Source: Neospora caninum Liverpool | Taxonomy: Eukaryota > Apicomplexa > Conoidasida > Eucoccidiorida > Sarcocystidae | Length of the DNA: 64,000 bases | Direction of reading: 5' to 3' | NCBI RefSeq assembly: GCF_000208865.1 | Contig: NC_018388.1 | Location: forward strand, 1,488,001 to 1,552,000 | In this document: positions 50,155 through 59,093 of the stretch, in pieces | How positions within the stretch are numbered: the stretch's first letter is position 1 | Layout: each line of letters opens with the position of its first letter | Made by a program: the position numbers and the translations under genes | Notes under the pieces: model-generated | What the model was told of the DNA's origin: nothing | The model's input: the letters and a program-made list of their open reading frames with translations, nothing else | The model's database searches: none

Positions 50155-50971
50155 TAGATAGGTACTTCTGTGTAGACGTCCATGGATATGTTTCGATGGG
50201 TGACTATGTGTCCACATGTGTGCCAATGCGCATTTTTCTTGTTTGCGTTTAGGGGGGGTCGGGTCACGGTGACGAGCTGCGTCCGTTGGGAGAGGAAGAG
50301 CGTATGGACGGTTCAGCCGCCCCGTCGCATGCAGACCACACTCATCGTGAAGGAGAGGACGACGAGATTGACGGCTTGAGGCAACTCCGCAAAGAAATCG
50401 AACGTGCCGGAGGTGGGGCCCCACGATACCCGACACATGGAGGTGTTTGCTTCCCCACAACTCTCCTCTGGTTTTTCAGGGCCTCTTTGTAGAGCTCGGT
50501 GTGCACATACGCGCTGTGTACGGAGTTGCACTTTTCCTGTCTCACCGTCGTCTCTCACACAAAAGGACTATCTCTGCATCTCCATCTGCGTATATCTCTC
50601 CTCTACTGCAAATATGCATGTGCGTGTGCATATCTCCGCACCCATACGTACGTGGCTTGATATTCTGGACCTGTTGATTTAAAATCGTTATGCGTATCTA
50701 TTGCGTAAGGAGTGCGTGCACTTGTTTACAGATGCATCTGGAGAGGTCTAGCTGTATATGGGTATCCTCGTTATATTCTGATACAAATATACATACATGC
50801 ATCAGTTGTTTCCTTTTCATTTCTGAAGGGGTGAAAAATCTCCCTATGTGAGGCGGAAGACACAATTGGAGAGTCGTTGCCACTTCTTTGTTTCGCTTTT
50901 TTCCAGGTGTGACTTTAGATGTCTCGCCTTCGGAGTTTGCATCGGTTCCCGGCTCGCCGCCCGCGCCTTAA
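17187..50971 (+). CDS. GC: P4-ATPase/guanylate cyclase fusion (TgGC-type), about 4,360 aa
   Basis: One gene of about 53 exons encodes an N-terminal P4-type ATPase (flippase-like) module joined to two membrane modules, each followed by a class III cyclase domain. The cyclase converts GTP to cGMP to activate protein kinase G. In T. gondii this protein sits at the apical plasma membrane, works with CDC50.1 and UGO, and controls microneme secretion, motility and egress (known from the literature). The order read here is ATPase (17902-31778), linker (32328-33337), membrane module 1 (33682-35417), cyclase C1 (35867-39693), charged linker (40038-42403), membrane module 2 (42986-45762), cyclase C2 (46187-48420) and tail (48942-50971). 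Exon coordinates are given block by block below; nearly every junction agrees in phase. The total length is close to the published T. gondii protein. Uncertain points are the first exon, the intron at 20.1-20.9 kb and the last donor. The final stop is TAA at 50969-50971. Confidence 0.96.
17902..20112 (+). other. GC: Guanylate cyclase: P4-ATPase M1-M4, actuator and phosphorylation site
   Basis: This single 2.2-kb exon follows an acceptor at 17901 (tttcccgcag). It carries, in order, FPSNAIYTHRYSV, the first membrane pair (LWEQFHRVINWWFLV), the actuator motif SKLDGETNLK, M3 (LFISFFIVFLTILISV), M4 with PLSL at 19035-19046 where P4 enzymes have PISL, and the phosphorylation loop FTDKTGTIT with its Asp at 19992-19994. 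All catalytic residues of the A domain and phosphorylation loop are intact. About 290 low-complexity residues rich in Ser, Gly, Glu and Asp are inserted between M4 and DKTGT. The 3' border is ambiguous: donor 20113 (gtaggt) leaves phase 1, while 20117 (gttcac) would fit the best acceptor downstream. Confidence 0.92.
20927..24218 (+). other. GC: Guanylate cyclase: low-complexity insertion in the ATPase nucleotide-binding region
   Basis: The exons are about 20927-21219 (acceptor could instead be 20958), 21509-21895, 22259-23235 and 23668-24218. All later junctions agree in phase. Together they add roughly 700 residues, mostly Ser, Gly, Pro and acidic, between DKTGT and the SPDE motif, where canonical P4-ATPases have only a short stretch. 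One ordered patch stands out in the third exon: FLYDDIEFPTGF, then NCDFYDASIFTDL and INEFIKCMALCNTVVP. This matches the P4 segment that follows the phosphorylation site, where the family often has a F..C..LC.(T/N) pattern. Confidence 0.85.
24565..28167 (+). other. GC: Guanylate cyclase: P4-ATPase N and P domains
   Basis: The exons are 24565-24959, 25397-26470, 26940-27172, 27606-27735 and 28047-28167, all in phase. Motifs in order are IKYQASSPDEECLV, YVKGADVAML (KGA), GVRDKLQEQVPETL, WMVTGDNVEYALHI (TGD), CHSCRLL, VAARVTPSQKAEMV and GDGGNDVAMLQEAHVG (hinge GDGxNDxxM). These are the complete ATP-binding and hydrolysis signatures of a P4-ATPase. The second exon holds another insertion of about 250 residues of Gly, Pro, Glu and His-rich sequence after KGA. 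Confidence 0.93.
25330..25359. repeat. (TA)n microsatellite in a cyclase intron
   Basis: About 15 TA units lie just upstream of the acceptor at 25396. Confidence 0.95.
28392..28417. repeat. (TA)n microsatellite in a cyclase intron
   Basis: About 13 TA units lie in the intron 28168-28472. Confidence 0.95.
28473..31778 (+). other. GC: Guanylate cyclase: P4-ATPase C-terminal membrane segments
   Basis: The exons are 28473-28576, 28743-28912, 29228-29320, 29724-29830, 30167-30243, 30514-30627, 31242-31299 and 31675-31778. They read RFLQRLLFVHGRLS and then hydrophobic stretches LLLMIVDFIWTTIPGI, VEGIVYSFLIFYLL, YGILLLFGSLL, TFLFTTIVLCTVMFF and VAFAWPMLYFLIPLWI, as in M5-M10 of P4 enzymes. YFNGFRFILWTVEGI corresponds to the family's LYF..K.F..W..  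segment. Almost every membrane segment is its own small exon. Confidence 0.87.
30653..30713. repeat. Two adjacent (TA)n microsatellites in a cyclase intron
   Basis: TA runs at 30653-30684 and 30690-30713 are split by CCCATT in the intron after exon 30514-30627. Confidence 0.95.
32034..32070. repeat. (TA)n microsatellite in a cyclase intron
   Basis: About 18 TA units follow a CT run. A second, shorter tract lies at 32263-32286 in the same intron. Confidence 0.95.
32328..33337 (+). other. GC: Guanylate cyclase: linker between ATPase and cyclase halves
   Basis: Exons 32328-32594 and 32983-33337 are both in phase. The first is Cys-rich (WFCGMGSCLSL, MGGCCWMD), suggesting palmitoylation or a folded cap. 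The second has a Gly/Ala-rich low-complexity start and then KVSHLINRFTLRFKDMQLEADYQ, which introduces the first cyclase membrane module and is echoed later at 42986-43134. Confidence 0.85.
33682..35417 (+). other. GC: Guanylate cyclase: membrane module 1
   Basis: Exons 33682-33785, 34161-34318, 34763-34881 and 35335-35417 encode about six hydrophobic segments, for example VIFMLIALYELLSFL, LVVEVGFAAVVVCTF, SIVFLMVSSNIIFYAV, LFPVFTFVILRISFL and HYIPLFIGIDVFV. The layout, short loops and position match the six-helix cassette of class III cyclases. Confidence 0.88.
37541..37590. repeat. Compound (TA)n(GA)n tract in a cyclase intron
   Basis: Imperfect TATC/TA repeats pass directly into a GA run in the intron between exons 37193-37262 and 37665-37840. 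Confidence 0.9.
39178..39200. repeat. (TA)n microsatellite in a cyclase intron
   Basis: About 11 TA units lie in the intron 38951-39534. A similar tract lies at 39758-39781 in the next intron. Confidence 0.9.
40038..42403 (+). other. GC: Guanylate cyclase: charged linker between C1 and membrane module 2
   Basis: Exons are 40038-40103, 40253-41347 (1,095 nt), 41652-41811 and 42300-42403. The large exon is rich in Glu, Ala, Arg and Gln and includes likely coiled coils (AELAAAQAREGEIQ; VLRWIDEELRG; EEIKDELRRQAAEAEEKERQ). No enzyme motif is present. It keeps the two cyclase halves far apart in sequence. Confidence 0.87.
42660..42682. repeat. (TA)n microsatellite in a cyclase intron
   Basis: About 11 TA units lie in the intron 42404-42985. 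The same intron holds a second tract at 42876-42898. Confidence 0.9.
42986..45762 (+). other. GC: Guanylate cyclase: membrane module 2
   Basis: Exons 42986-43134, 43359-43535, 44232-44703, 45209-45308 and 45723-45762 encode the second six-helix cassette. The entry segment LKFKDKNLEARY resembles LRFKDMQLEADY before module 1, evidence of an internal duplication. Helices include YTLAAFALWLLFHY, MVFLLNLLFISAACVFAL, DTIELFFYIVILHH and LVDVLLMTMSLTFII. A hydrophilic loop of about 110 residues (exon 44232-44703) is absent from module 1. Confidence 0.87.
45054..45122. repeat. Interrupted (TA)n tract in a cyclase intron
   Basis: A 70-bp block of TA units is broken by TGTATG and TGTACA in the intron 44704-45208. 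Confidence 0.95.
45876..45911. repeat. (TA)n microsatellite in a cyclase intron
   Basis: About 17 TA units lie in the intron 45763-46186. Shorter runs flank it at 45576-45599 (previous intron) and 46024-46040. Confidence 0.95.
47523..47583. repeat. Two (TA)n runs in a cyclase intron
   Basis: Runs at 47523-47552 and about 47569-47583 lie in the intron 47072-47800. Confidence 0.95.
48088..48121. repeat. (TA)n microsatellite in a cyclase intron
   Basis: About 16 TA units lie in the intron 47919-48251. Confidence 0.95.
48942..50971 (+). other. GC: Guanylate cyclase: C-terminal tail
   Basis: Exons are 48942-49016, 49335-49478, 49983-50097, 50253-50412 and 50907-50971. After VLQSTVDSYLIRPA the tail is hydrophilic and acidic (KEFDEDEELVAAAA; HREGEDDEIDGLRQLRKE). 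It ends VTLDVSPSEFASVPGSPPAP before TAA. If the intron after 49016 is not removed, the frame hits TAG at 49018-49020 immediately. A second phase-compatible donor at 50443 would add ten residues to the penultimate exon. Confidence 0.75.
50118..50151. repeat. (TA)n microsatellite in a cyclase intron
   Basis: About 16 TA units lie 20 bases after the exon ending at 50097. Confidence 0.95.
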
Positions 50972-52172
50972 AAGGGCCGATGGTCATCGGCGGCATTTCG
51001 ACTTTCTTCGTTCCTTTCCTTCACTGAAAGCCGCGGAGGTCCGACCGAGAGACTCGCCGACAGTGTCTGTGTCCTTTCTCCCGAGAGCGCGGAGTGTCTG
51101 AGGCCGCTACGTTCAAGAGAGAGGGTGCAGGAAGGCGACAAGGAGGGGAAGGAGGGCGCCAGAGAGAAGAGCCGGAAAGGAGCGAGAGTTAGGGTGTACT
51201 AGGAGCAAGCACGCAGGGAGGAGGACAAGCTCTTCAATCCCCACGGAGACGAATGGAAAGAAGAAGAAAAAGCAAGCGAGAGAAGGGAAGGAGGCGGGGA
51301 CGTGACGCCCATCTCCAGCGACTAATTTTTTCAATCCTGGATCCGCGTCGACTCAGCGCCCCTCCAAACGGCGTTCAGCAGATCGCGACGGAGAAGAACA
51401 GGAAGATGTTTGGCATTCTGGGTTGTCACTTGTCGCCTTTTTGCGGTGTACATCTACGTCGTTGTGTTTCTTGTACCAGTCACGTTCGGTGGTTTGCTCC
51501 TTTCCGTCCTCTGTTCCCTGTCTTCTCCAGAACTTTTGCCTTTTGATCTCCGAATCCTGCTTCTTCTGCCTTCTCGTTTCGAACCCGTCGTGTTTTTGCT
51601 TCCCTTCACGGGTCCTTACGTGGAGTGTCATCTCTGCTTTCGTTTGTCAATGGCCTTCAACGACGGCCTCCGTTTTGTCGTTTTGCTGGTTTCTTGTTTG
51701 CGATAGTTATCGCTTCCGGTCCTAGCTCAGGCGTTTGTCTTCATGTTGTCGTGCTCCTTCACGAGCCTCGCCTGTTGGGTGGCTCTTCTGTCTCCAGTCT
51801 CCCCAAGCTGTTTCCGAATCCCACAAATGGTCCTCCCGCAGTCTGTACACCTCATACGCGGCTGCATATTTCTCTTTTCTTGTCACGCGGCAGCGACAAC
51901 GCGAACACATATGGCGGAAAACCCAAAGTGGATATGCATGCATATGTCTGTTCAAACGCAAGAGGATCGTGGTGTCTTGAGGATCACACTGTCTTGCCTT
52001 GCAAGAAACGGTCACTCTTGTGATGATGCGGGAGACCCCTACTCACGTTTTGCTCTATGCGCTTCTCATGGTCACTCCACAGAACAGAAACAATCGGATC
52101 CATGGAGACAAATATTTTATCATCCGCATGCAGTGGCTAATGTAGATCATGGAGGTGAAGACAGCCTACATA

Positions 52173-52213
<41 letters not shown>

Positions 52214-55116
52214 AGATAAACTGACGGGTGCAGGTAATTCACTTGTAGGCCGTCTGTGCAAATACATATATATAGGTAGACAGATAGATAGATATAGCGA
52301 CGGATGTACATGTCCAAACATGTTCCTTGTATTGCGTCCGTTTATCATTGGAAACTTGATGTATCGAGAGAGCAGTCGCAAGGTCGTTTCCTTCCTCGTC
52401 TCGTAGACAAAGATGGTGAGGTCATGTCTGCCTGTCAACTGGACGCAGACGGGTATATGCACCTGAAACTGTCGGTTTCTTCGCGGCAGTTTGGGTTTTT
52501 CCCCGTCTTCCGAGACGTTTACCGCGTGCTTGAGTTGCATCCTCACCATCGCGTTCTTATCTTTGCTGCAAATCTTCGTCACTGGAGAGACACAGGCGTA
52601 CACTCGAGACACAAGAAACTCCAGATCCTGTCGGATGTGTCTCGTTTTAGCCTACAAGGCCCAGGCCGCTGCTTGGCGCTGTTCTCACCCCCTTCGACTT
52701 TCTGAGTGCCCGCCAGAAGTTGCGCACGCTTCCTCTTCTTGCTGTGTCCTTGAGGGTGAGCGGCTCTTCGTCGCACAAACTGCTTTTTCTTCCTTTTCTT
52801 CGCACCGACTCCTGGCCACGGCGACAAGAAAACTCTTCTGTCTTCTTTGCATCTCAAACTCTGCGTGAGCGCTTGTCTCCTGTTCTCTCGACTCCATTCT
52901 TTTCCTTCTCCCTCGCTGCCCTTATTCCAACTTTGGGATCCTCGGGAGCGGCATCTACGTTGACTTCCCTAACCCTGCAATTTAGGGTGGTTTTCCACGA
53001 TGCCGCGATGATAAAACCTTAATATCGCGATCCTTTCACGTGCTGTCGCAGATTTTCTCGCTTGTGCCTGCTGCCGATTTCTTCTTCAGTGTTCACAGCG
53101 GTGTCCTCGGCCTCTTCTCCACCAAAACTGATACCCAGCATATGATGTTTGGGGTGCTCCGCTCTGTTCGCGGCCTCTCTTTTCTTACGGGAACATTCCC
53201 TTCCACATTTCTTGGCCCATCCCTCGAAATGTCGTTTCCTCCACATGCACAAGTTTGCCGCCGGTTATCTTGTCCGATGAGACACCACTCAGCTACGTTC
53301 GGGGCGCTTTCTCCTCGCCTTTCCAGCCTTCCTGTCGTGTTTCAAAAGTGCAGCCTGTCTGTATGTGTGCCGCGAGGAGCTTCGCGGCGCTGACCTTTCC
53401 TGACGGCTTCGACGTGTCCGTTGCTCCTCTCCTTCCGTCTTCTGAACCTTTCGCCATCGCACTCGACCGGTGCGCGTCGAAGAGCTCTGTGTGTTTGTGT
53501 GGAGTGGTCCAGGATCACTATCTCTTCTTTTTGTTTCTTTTCTCCCTGTCCAGAAGGCAGCCTCTGCCTCTCTGGCCTTCTCAGAACCCCCTTTTGGTTT
53601 CTCCGGCCACCGCGATTGAATTTCTCCCAATTTTTTGTGGTAGCTCTGTCTGTCTTTGTGTCTCTGATTCGTACATCCTGTCTGCGCCTTTTCTCAAAAC
53701 CCTTCCCTCTTACGCGGTGTGGTCTGTGTGCCTGCAATGACACTTCTCTGTCTCTTCAACTCCAGGCCGGTGCTGGCATTTCCCGATCCTCTCTCTCCTA
53801 GTTCTCGCTTCTCGCTCCCAGTGGCAAACACTTTGTCATCCTGCATCCCCGTTTCTCTCTTTCTGGTTCTCCTTCCTCCTCATGCTGTTTCTCATCTTTT
53901 TCCCCGCTTCTTATTTCTTCTTCTTTCAGCACTTCTCTTTTCGGCTTTCTCGCCCTTGGGTTTAAGCTGCTCGATGCGAGCAACACAGCGCGCTATCATC
54001 GGGATATGTGCGAAGAAAGATATCACTTTAACTGAAACCGCCATCTCTCCATTTTCCCCGAAGGCCCCCCGAAGGGCCGCATCCCAGAAAACGGAAAACC
54101 GAGAGGGAACGGTTTCCGGCGACTCTCGCCAAGAGCAGAGATGAATTTTAGCTTCGAAGCATGCGAGTCAAATATAGCTGGCGAAGCTGCATGCGACAGA
54201 GTGTCATCCGACGACTGTCTGTCGAGAAGTCGGCTCGCTTCTCACCGAAAAATTGACTGTTGGCCAAAGAAAAACAAGAGTCTACCCTCAGTTCTCCCTC
54301 TTCTCACCCTTCTTCGCCGTCTCGCTGGCTTCTACCCTTCGCTGTCCTCCCAGTTTGTATCGCCGCCGCTGCCCCCCCGACGGGCTCCGCGCAGGCTAAA
54401 ATTTCCCGTCCGTTCTTTTCGCGACGAAGCCAGCGAATGGACGCCACACTTTCCAGGTCCCAAGAGAATGATCTCTTGAAGCCCAAACAAGACAGATATG
54501 CACAGTTTCCATTAGTCTGCCGAGGTGTGTGCCTTCTCGTCGTGAAGCGCCTGGAGACTGAGATTTGGCGAATCTCCGCAAATCTGTAGCGAGAGATTCA
54601 GATACAAAGGTATCAGGCATTGCAGAGCAGAAGCAAGCGGTGTTAAGCTTTTCTTTTGTCTTCCTTCGCGTCCATCTCTTCCGATGCTTCCAGCGCTCTA
54701 CCTTTGAGTTCGTTTCCCCCCGCTTCCTCAGCTGTCTGTACACCCCAAGGTCGTGTCCGACGGCAGCCCTTGGATGTGTCCACCTGAGATCGGATTCATT
54801 GGCGGCTTTTCCAGGCAGTAGCCTTCGGGTTATTTCGCTCTAACGCTCTTGGCATTCGCCCTCCTACCTGTATGCGGCCATTTCCTTTTCGCCCTCACGT
54901 TGTTCATGTCCTTTTCGTCGTCCGTCAGCAATTATCCTCTTCCGAGTTTGCGGTCCTCTGCTGTTTCTTCACGCCTTTTTCCACCTCGTGCATCTGTCCC
55001 TCTGCTTCTCATTCCTTCTTTCGCACCGTCCGCTGACCTTTTCTGCGCTCGCCCCTGCGCGGCACTCCTCGGCCTGCTGTGCTCCCACACTGCTCTTTTA
55101 CTCGACTGTCTTCGCC
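50972..55116. other. 3' flank of the cyclase and intergenic region, no gene seen
   Basis: The first kilobase or so after the TAA probably is the cyclase 3' UTR. The rest is pyrimidine-rich on the plus strand, increasingly so towards 55 kb, as expected of the bL11m leader. Open frames up to about 160 codons exist (for example 53255-53740 plus), but they are CT-rich translations without domains or matching splice sites. A (TA)n tract lies at 52177-52208. Confidence 0.45.
52177..52208. repeat. (TA)n microsatellite, intergenic or 3' UTR
   Basis: About 15 TA units lie 1.2 kb after the cyclase stop codon. Confidence 0.95.
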
Positions 55117-57056
55117 ATGTCGGTGGTTGGCCGATTCCGGCTGATCGTGCCAGCGGCGACTGCGAAGCCGTCGCCCGCCATCGGACAAACTCTGGGTCCC
55201 CTCGGTACGTGTCTTCTCCCCCCGTCTTTCTCCTTTCTCCTCCGGATCGGCCCTTCCTGTCGTTTCTGCTCCGCGGTTGCCGCCCCTTTGGTCCTCATCT
55301 TCCCACTCACACCTAGAGGCGCACATCCAGTGAGATGCATATGCAGAGATGTGTAGTCCGCATGTGCGCATCCAAAGTGTGTGCTGTCTTTAGCGGTCAG
55401 CCGTATATCCATATACTTTTGCCTCTCTTTCTTTACCTTCCTCTGTCTTTCTCTTGCTTTACCTTCCTCTGCCTTTCTCTTGCTTTACCTTCCTCTGTCT
55501 TTCTCTTCCTTTACCTTCCTCTGTCTTTCTCTTCCTTTACCTTCCTCTGTCTCTCTCCTTCGCCCTCTTCCTCTGTCTCTCTCCTTCGCCCTCTTCCTCT
55601 TTCTCTCTCTTTCGCTTCTTTATCTCGCTTGCTCCGCTTCTCTCCCTTCCTCGTTCTTTTTCTCTTGAATTGGTGCATGGTGTGTTTTTTCGCTCTTTCG
55701 CGTTTCTCAGGCATCAACATGATGCAGTTTTGCAAAGAGTTCAACGCACGCACGGCGAAGGTTCGCCCCGAGGTGCCGCTTCAAGTCACCATCGTCCCCC
55801 TCACAGACAGGTAGAAGCTCGCCATGAGGCATCGCCACGTCTCGCTTTGGGCTGTATCTCCGCTTTCTTTCCCCGTCCCATAACACCTCTCGGTTTGTTG
55901 TTTCCGCCTTTTTCCTCTGCATGTGCGGTCTGTTGTCTTTCGTGTCATGATTTTCTGTGGACAAGAGCCGGTACTGCCACACTCAGATATTCCTACAGCT
56001 TGTATACAAAAATGTTGGTTTTTCAAATATAGGCTGGACACCACTATACTTAATGCACTTAACATGATGGTCATGAAAAGCACAAAGACCTAACAACACT
56101 TGCTTCTTCAGCGCCTTTCTTTTTCCTCTCGGCGCCCGTCTTCGCTCTGCGTCCGCATCCACAATATCACTTTGCTCTTTTCACCTTTCTGACTGTTTCT
56201 CGCAGATCCTACAAATTCAGCATTCGCGCCCCCAGCAACATTTGGTTTCTGCTCCGAACTGCGAGGTGCCCGATGGGCAGTGAATCCCCAGGCCACCAAA
56301 GTGTCGGAAACGTCACCCTTAAAGAGGTAAGGAAAGCCGCACCTCACAGCCAGGTTCACATCTCCATGTGTGGGCAACGATCTGTAGGAAGCAACCCGTC
56401 AGCTCGTCTCACCTAACCACAGACATCCTTCCGACACATGTCTCAATATACACACGTGATGCATGCACATAAACTTTGTTTTGGCTATATATGTGAGATA
56501 TACATATATATGTGAGATATACATATATATGTACATTTGGTTAGACATGCGTCAGCGTTTCCAAAAAGGGTCTTCGGCGAGTCAGATACAGCCGAAAGGA
56601 TTCGCTGAAGCAGTTTGTTGGGGGGAAGAGGAAGGCATGTCGAAAACGAGATGCACAGGAGCGACTGGGACATGAGAAAAGCAGGCACCTCGCAGCGCGC
56701 TTACTTTCTTTTGCTGTTTTTCAGATTTATCACATCGCGAAGTGCAAGAGCATGGACTGGCCTTTGATCGGCATGTCGCTTCGGGGCATTTGCCGCTCTC
56801 TCATCGGCACGGCACGTGCCGCAGGCATCGAGGTGCGTCTCCGTTGATCCCCCCCGTCACAGGCTTATCTCTCCATTCGCGCAGATGCACGCATCTCTAT
56901 CACATCCACGCATGCGCCTATGCCGATCTGTGCAACTCCCTCTTTCTCGCTGTCGGTATATCGATATGTGCATGTGTGCATATCCCAGATGCTCGTGCAA
57001 TTGTCTTGTCGCTTCCACGTGCTGCCGCGTGTGAGTCTGTATCTCTCGACCGATAC

Positions 57057-57087
<31 letters not shown>

Positions 57088-57362
57088 CGTATATTTGTAG
57101 AAACAAACGGATTGATTGTCAGCTGGATAGAATTAACTATGGAGACTCACTATCGTAGGCTCCTGCATCATGCAAAGGTCGGCTTTTGTCCGGATGTCGT
57201 CCATCGTTCCCAGTGTGTTGCTGTCGTGTGCTGTAGATAAGCCGAGAGATCTTGCCAGCCTACCACAAGCGCGACTACACAGATGTTCAGGCTCTCGAGA
57301 GCATGCGCAAAGACATGCGGCAACGGAAGAAAGCCGCCAAACGAGCGTCGGCGAAAAAATGA
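55117..57362 (+). CDS. bL11m: Mitochondrial large-subunit ribosomal protein bL11m, 180 aa
   Basis: Exons 55117-55204, 55711-55810, 56206-56326, 56725-56832 and 57237-57362 join in phase and end at TGA. The N-terminal domain has the L11 signature PSPAIGQTLGPLGINMMQFC followed by KEFNARTAKV, the block that folds against the stalk base of 23S rRNA. The linker SIRAPSNIWFLL corresponds to the bacterial T..TPP..xLL element, and the C-terminal rRNA-binding domain ends in GICRSLIGTARAAGIE, matching the bacterial ..I.GTA.SMGI. A basic tail (RQRKKAAKRASAKK) extends past the bacterial end. L11 stabilises the GTPase-associated centre and is contacted by elongation factors. The bacterial rather than archaeal/cytosolic character and nuclear location indicate an organelle protein. 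Mitochondrion is the likelier organelle because apicoplast proteins need a bipartite leader and none is visible before MSVVGRFRLIVP. Confidence 0.92.
55432..55612. repeat. 26-bp minisatellite in intron 1 of bL11m
   Basis: A 26-base pyrimidine-rich unit beginning tttaccttcctctg is repeated nearly five times. It then continues as two or three diverged 26-base units beginning ttcgccctcttcctct. Point differences between copies (ttgc or ttcc at the end) show they are not all recent. It occupies most of the polypyrimidine-rich half of the intron before the acceptor at 55710. Confidence 0.92.
56487..56532. repeat. Short tandem TA/GTGAGATATACA repeat
   Basis: Two copies of a unit of about 22 bases containing gtgagatatacat lie in the intron 56327-56724 of bL11m. 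Confidence 0.8.
57066..57088. repeat. (TA)n microsatellite in a bL11m intron
   Basis: About 11 TA units lie in the last intron, 56833-57236. Confidence 0.9.
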
Positions 57363-59093
57363 ACGCTGAGAGACTGCCCCGAGGCATTGCATTTCCTTGT
57401 TTTCGTCTTCCATGTCCTTCTTTCGTTATCACTTTCCTCCGTATGTTCTCTCCTGCGACTTCCCGCACTCGCGGCACCTTCCAATGCTGCGTCCTGTTCT
57501 ACCGACCTCTCCAATTCTTCTCGCTTCTGCGTGTCTACTATCTCTTCGTCTTTTCTTATCTTCTCTCTCCTTTCGCCTTGCTTCTTTTCTGTTTTCAATT
57601 GTTTTTCCTGTCGATTTGTCCAGTACCCCCGCGGCATGTCGGCGGCACTCTGTATAGCTCCACTTGAACAGGCGTCTTCGCTGTGCGCCGTGGGATTTTT
57701 CTCAAACTCCGCGTTTCCGTAAATCGCGGTACACTGTTTAGCCGCGAGGCTCTATTTTCCCCGGGATCAACGCGCAGGCCAGAGATGAGCCTTCGGCGCA
57801 GAGTGGAAGCATCACCCAGAGGCGCGGACACAGAGAGAAGGCGACAGAGAGAAAGACAGAAAGAGAGAGAGACAGAGAGATCCAGGACTTGAAGGAGACG
57901 CGCGTGGAGGAGTGGAACCCTTGTCTAGCATCACAAATTTGCGTCAGGACGCAAAGGTGACAAAAGTGAAACCACCGATTCACACAGGAAGCTTCAGAGA
58001 CAGCGAAAAAAGGAGACGGAAAGTTACAGGGTGTAACTTACGATCGCCTACCATTCGACAGAGGCGCAGATCTATGCGATGGTACTTTACAGAGAAAACG
58101 CTCCTGTCGATAGGCGTGTAGACGCCCTTAACCAAAACATTCACAAAAAATGGGCGTATCCACTTGACTCGTCAGTTTCCAGGGGCGCGAAGGACACATT
58201 CATGCATATACAAATATATCTAGATGTACATGCTTATTACATGTTTATACGTTTAACCATAAAGGGGTTAACGAACGAAACGACCTGAAACCCGAGATTT
58301 TTCTCGGGGCGAGCGAGACGGGATCTGGAAAGGCGAGTAAACGGGCGTATTGGTTTCAGCGACGAACGGGAAAAGAAGTGAGCAGACGGGCCCTCAAGCC
58401 AGGCGTCGTCTCCCTTTCGCTCCATCGGAGAAAACCAAAGGAGTCGCCGTGCAGACCGATGAGAGAGAGAGGACGCGGACCGGTCTCGCTTGGCTTTCAC
58501 CTTTCAGAGAGCGGGAAAGGGCGCCGAGAGACAGCAGAGGAGACACAGCGGGGACGCGGGGCCGTTTTCCCCTGCTCGCCGACGCAGATCCGCTGGGCTC
58601 CAGAGACCCACCCAGAACCTGCGTGGCGCTGGGGAACTCGCCAGCGAGGATTTACGCGAACCGAAGGCAGAGAGACAGGAGCATGCGCGACGGCCGGCGA
58701 ACGTCGAATCCTGGAGACGCGCACATCCTCGCCGCAGATCTTCGCACGCACGGGCTTTTCACCAGATCCACACCGAGTCAGATGTCTCTTCACAGAAATC
58801 TAGACACCTGGGTGAAGAGAAAAGAGAGAGCGAGAAAGAAACGCCAAAATGTGCGCCTGACGCGGCCCTCTCCACTAAAAGGCCCGTCCTGCACACGGAT
58901 TCCAGCCACCCCTCCTTTCGTCCTTCTCGTCTCGTCTCCCCGGCTGTTTCGGCCCCTGCCTTTTCCCCCGGCTCTCTGTCTCCGCCGTTTTTGCCGTTCC
59001 CCTCCCTTGGACTCGCTCGGGGTCGTTGTCCACTCCTCTGCGTCGTCTCGCCCCGCGCCTCGGAGCCGTCGGCTGTCCATTTGTCCTTCCCTT
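57363..59093. other. Convergent intergenic region
   Basis: The stretch between the stop codon of bL11m (plus) and the stop codon of the CRAL-TRIO gene (minus) should contain both 3' UTRs. Frames such as 58350-59174 plus are open for over 250 codons. They are Arg/Ser/Pro-rich translations opposite and beyond the last CRAL-TRIO exon and have no domain. A purine tract lies at 57835-57885. Confidence 0.5.

Noticed and set aside
55335..55814. 159-codon plus-strand frame with repeated FTFLCLSL
   Set aside because: It is a translation of the 26-bp intronic minisatellite followed by bL11m exon 2 read through its acceptor.
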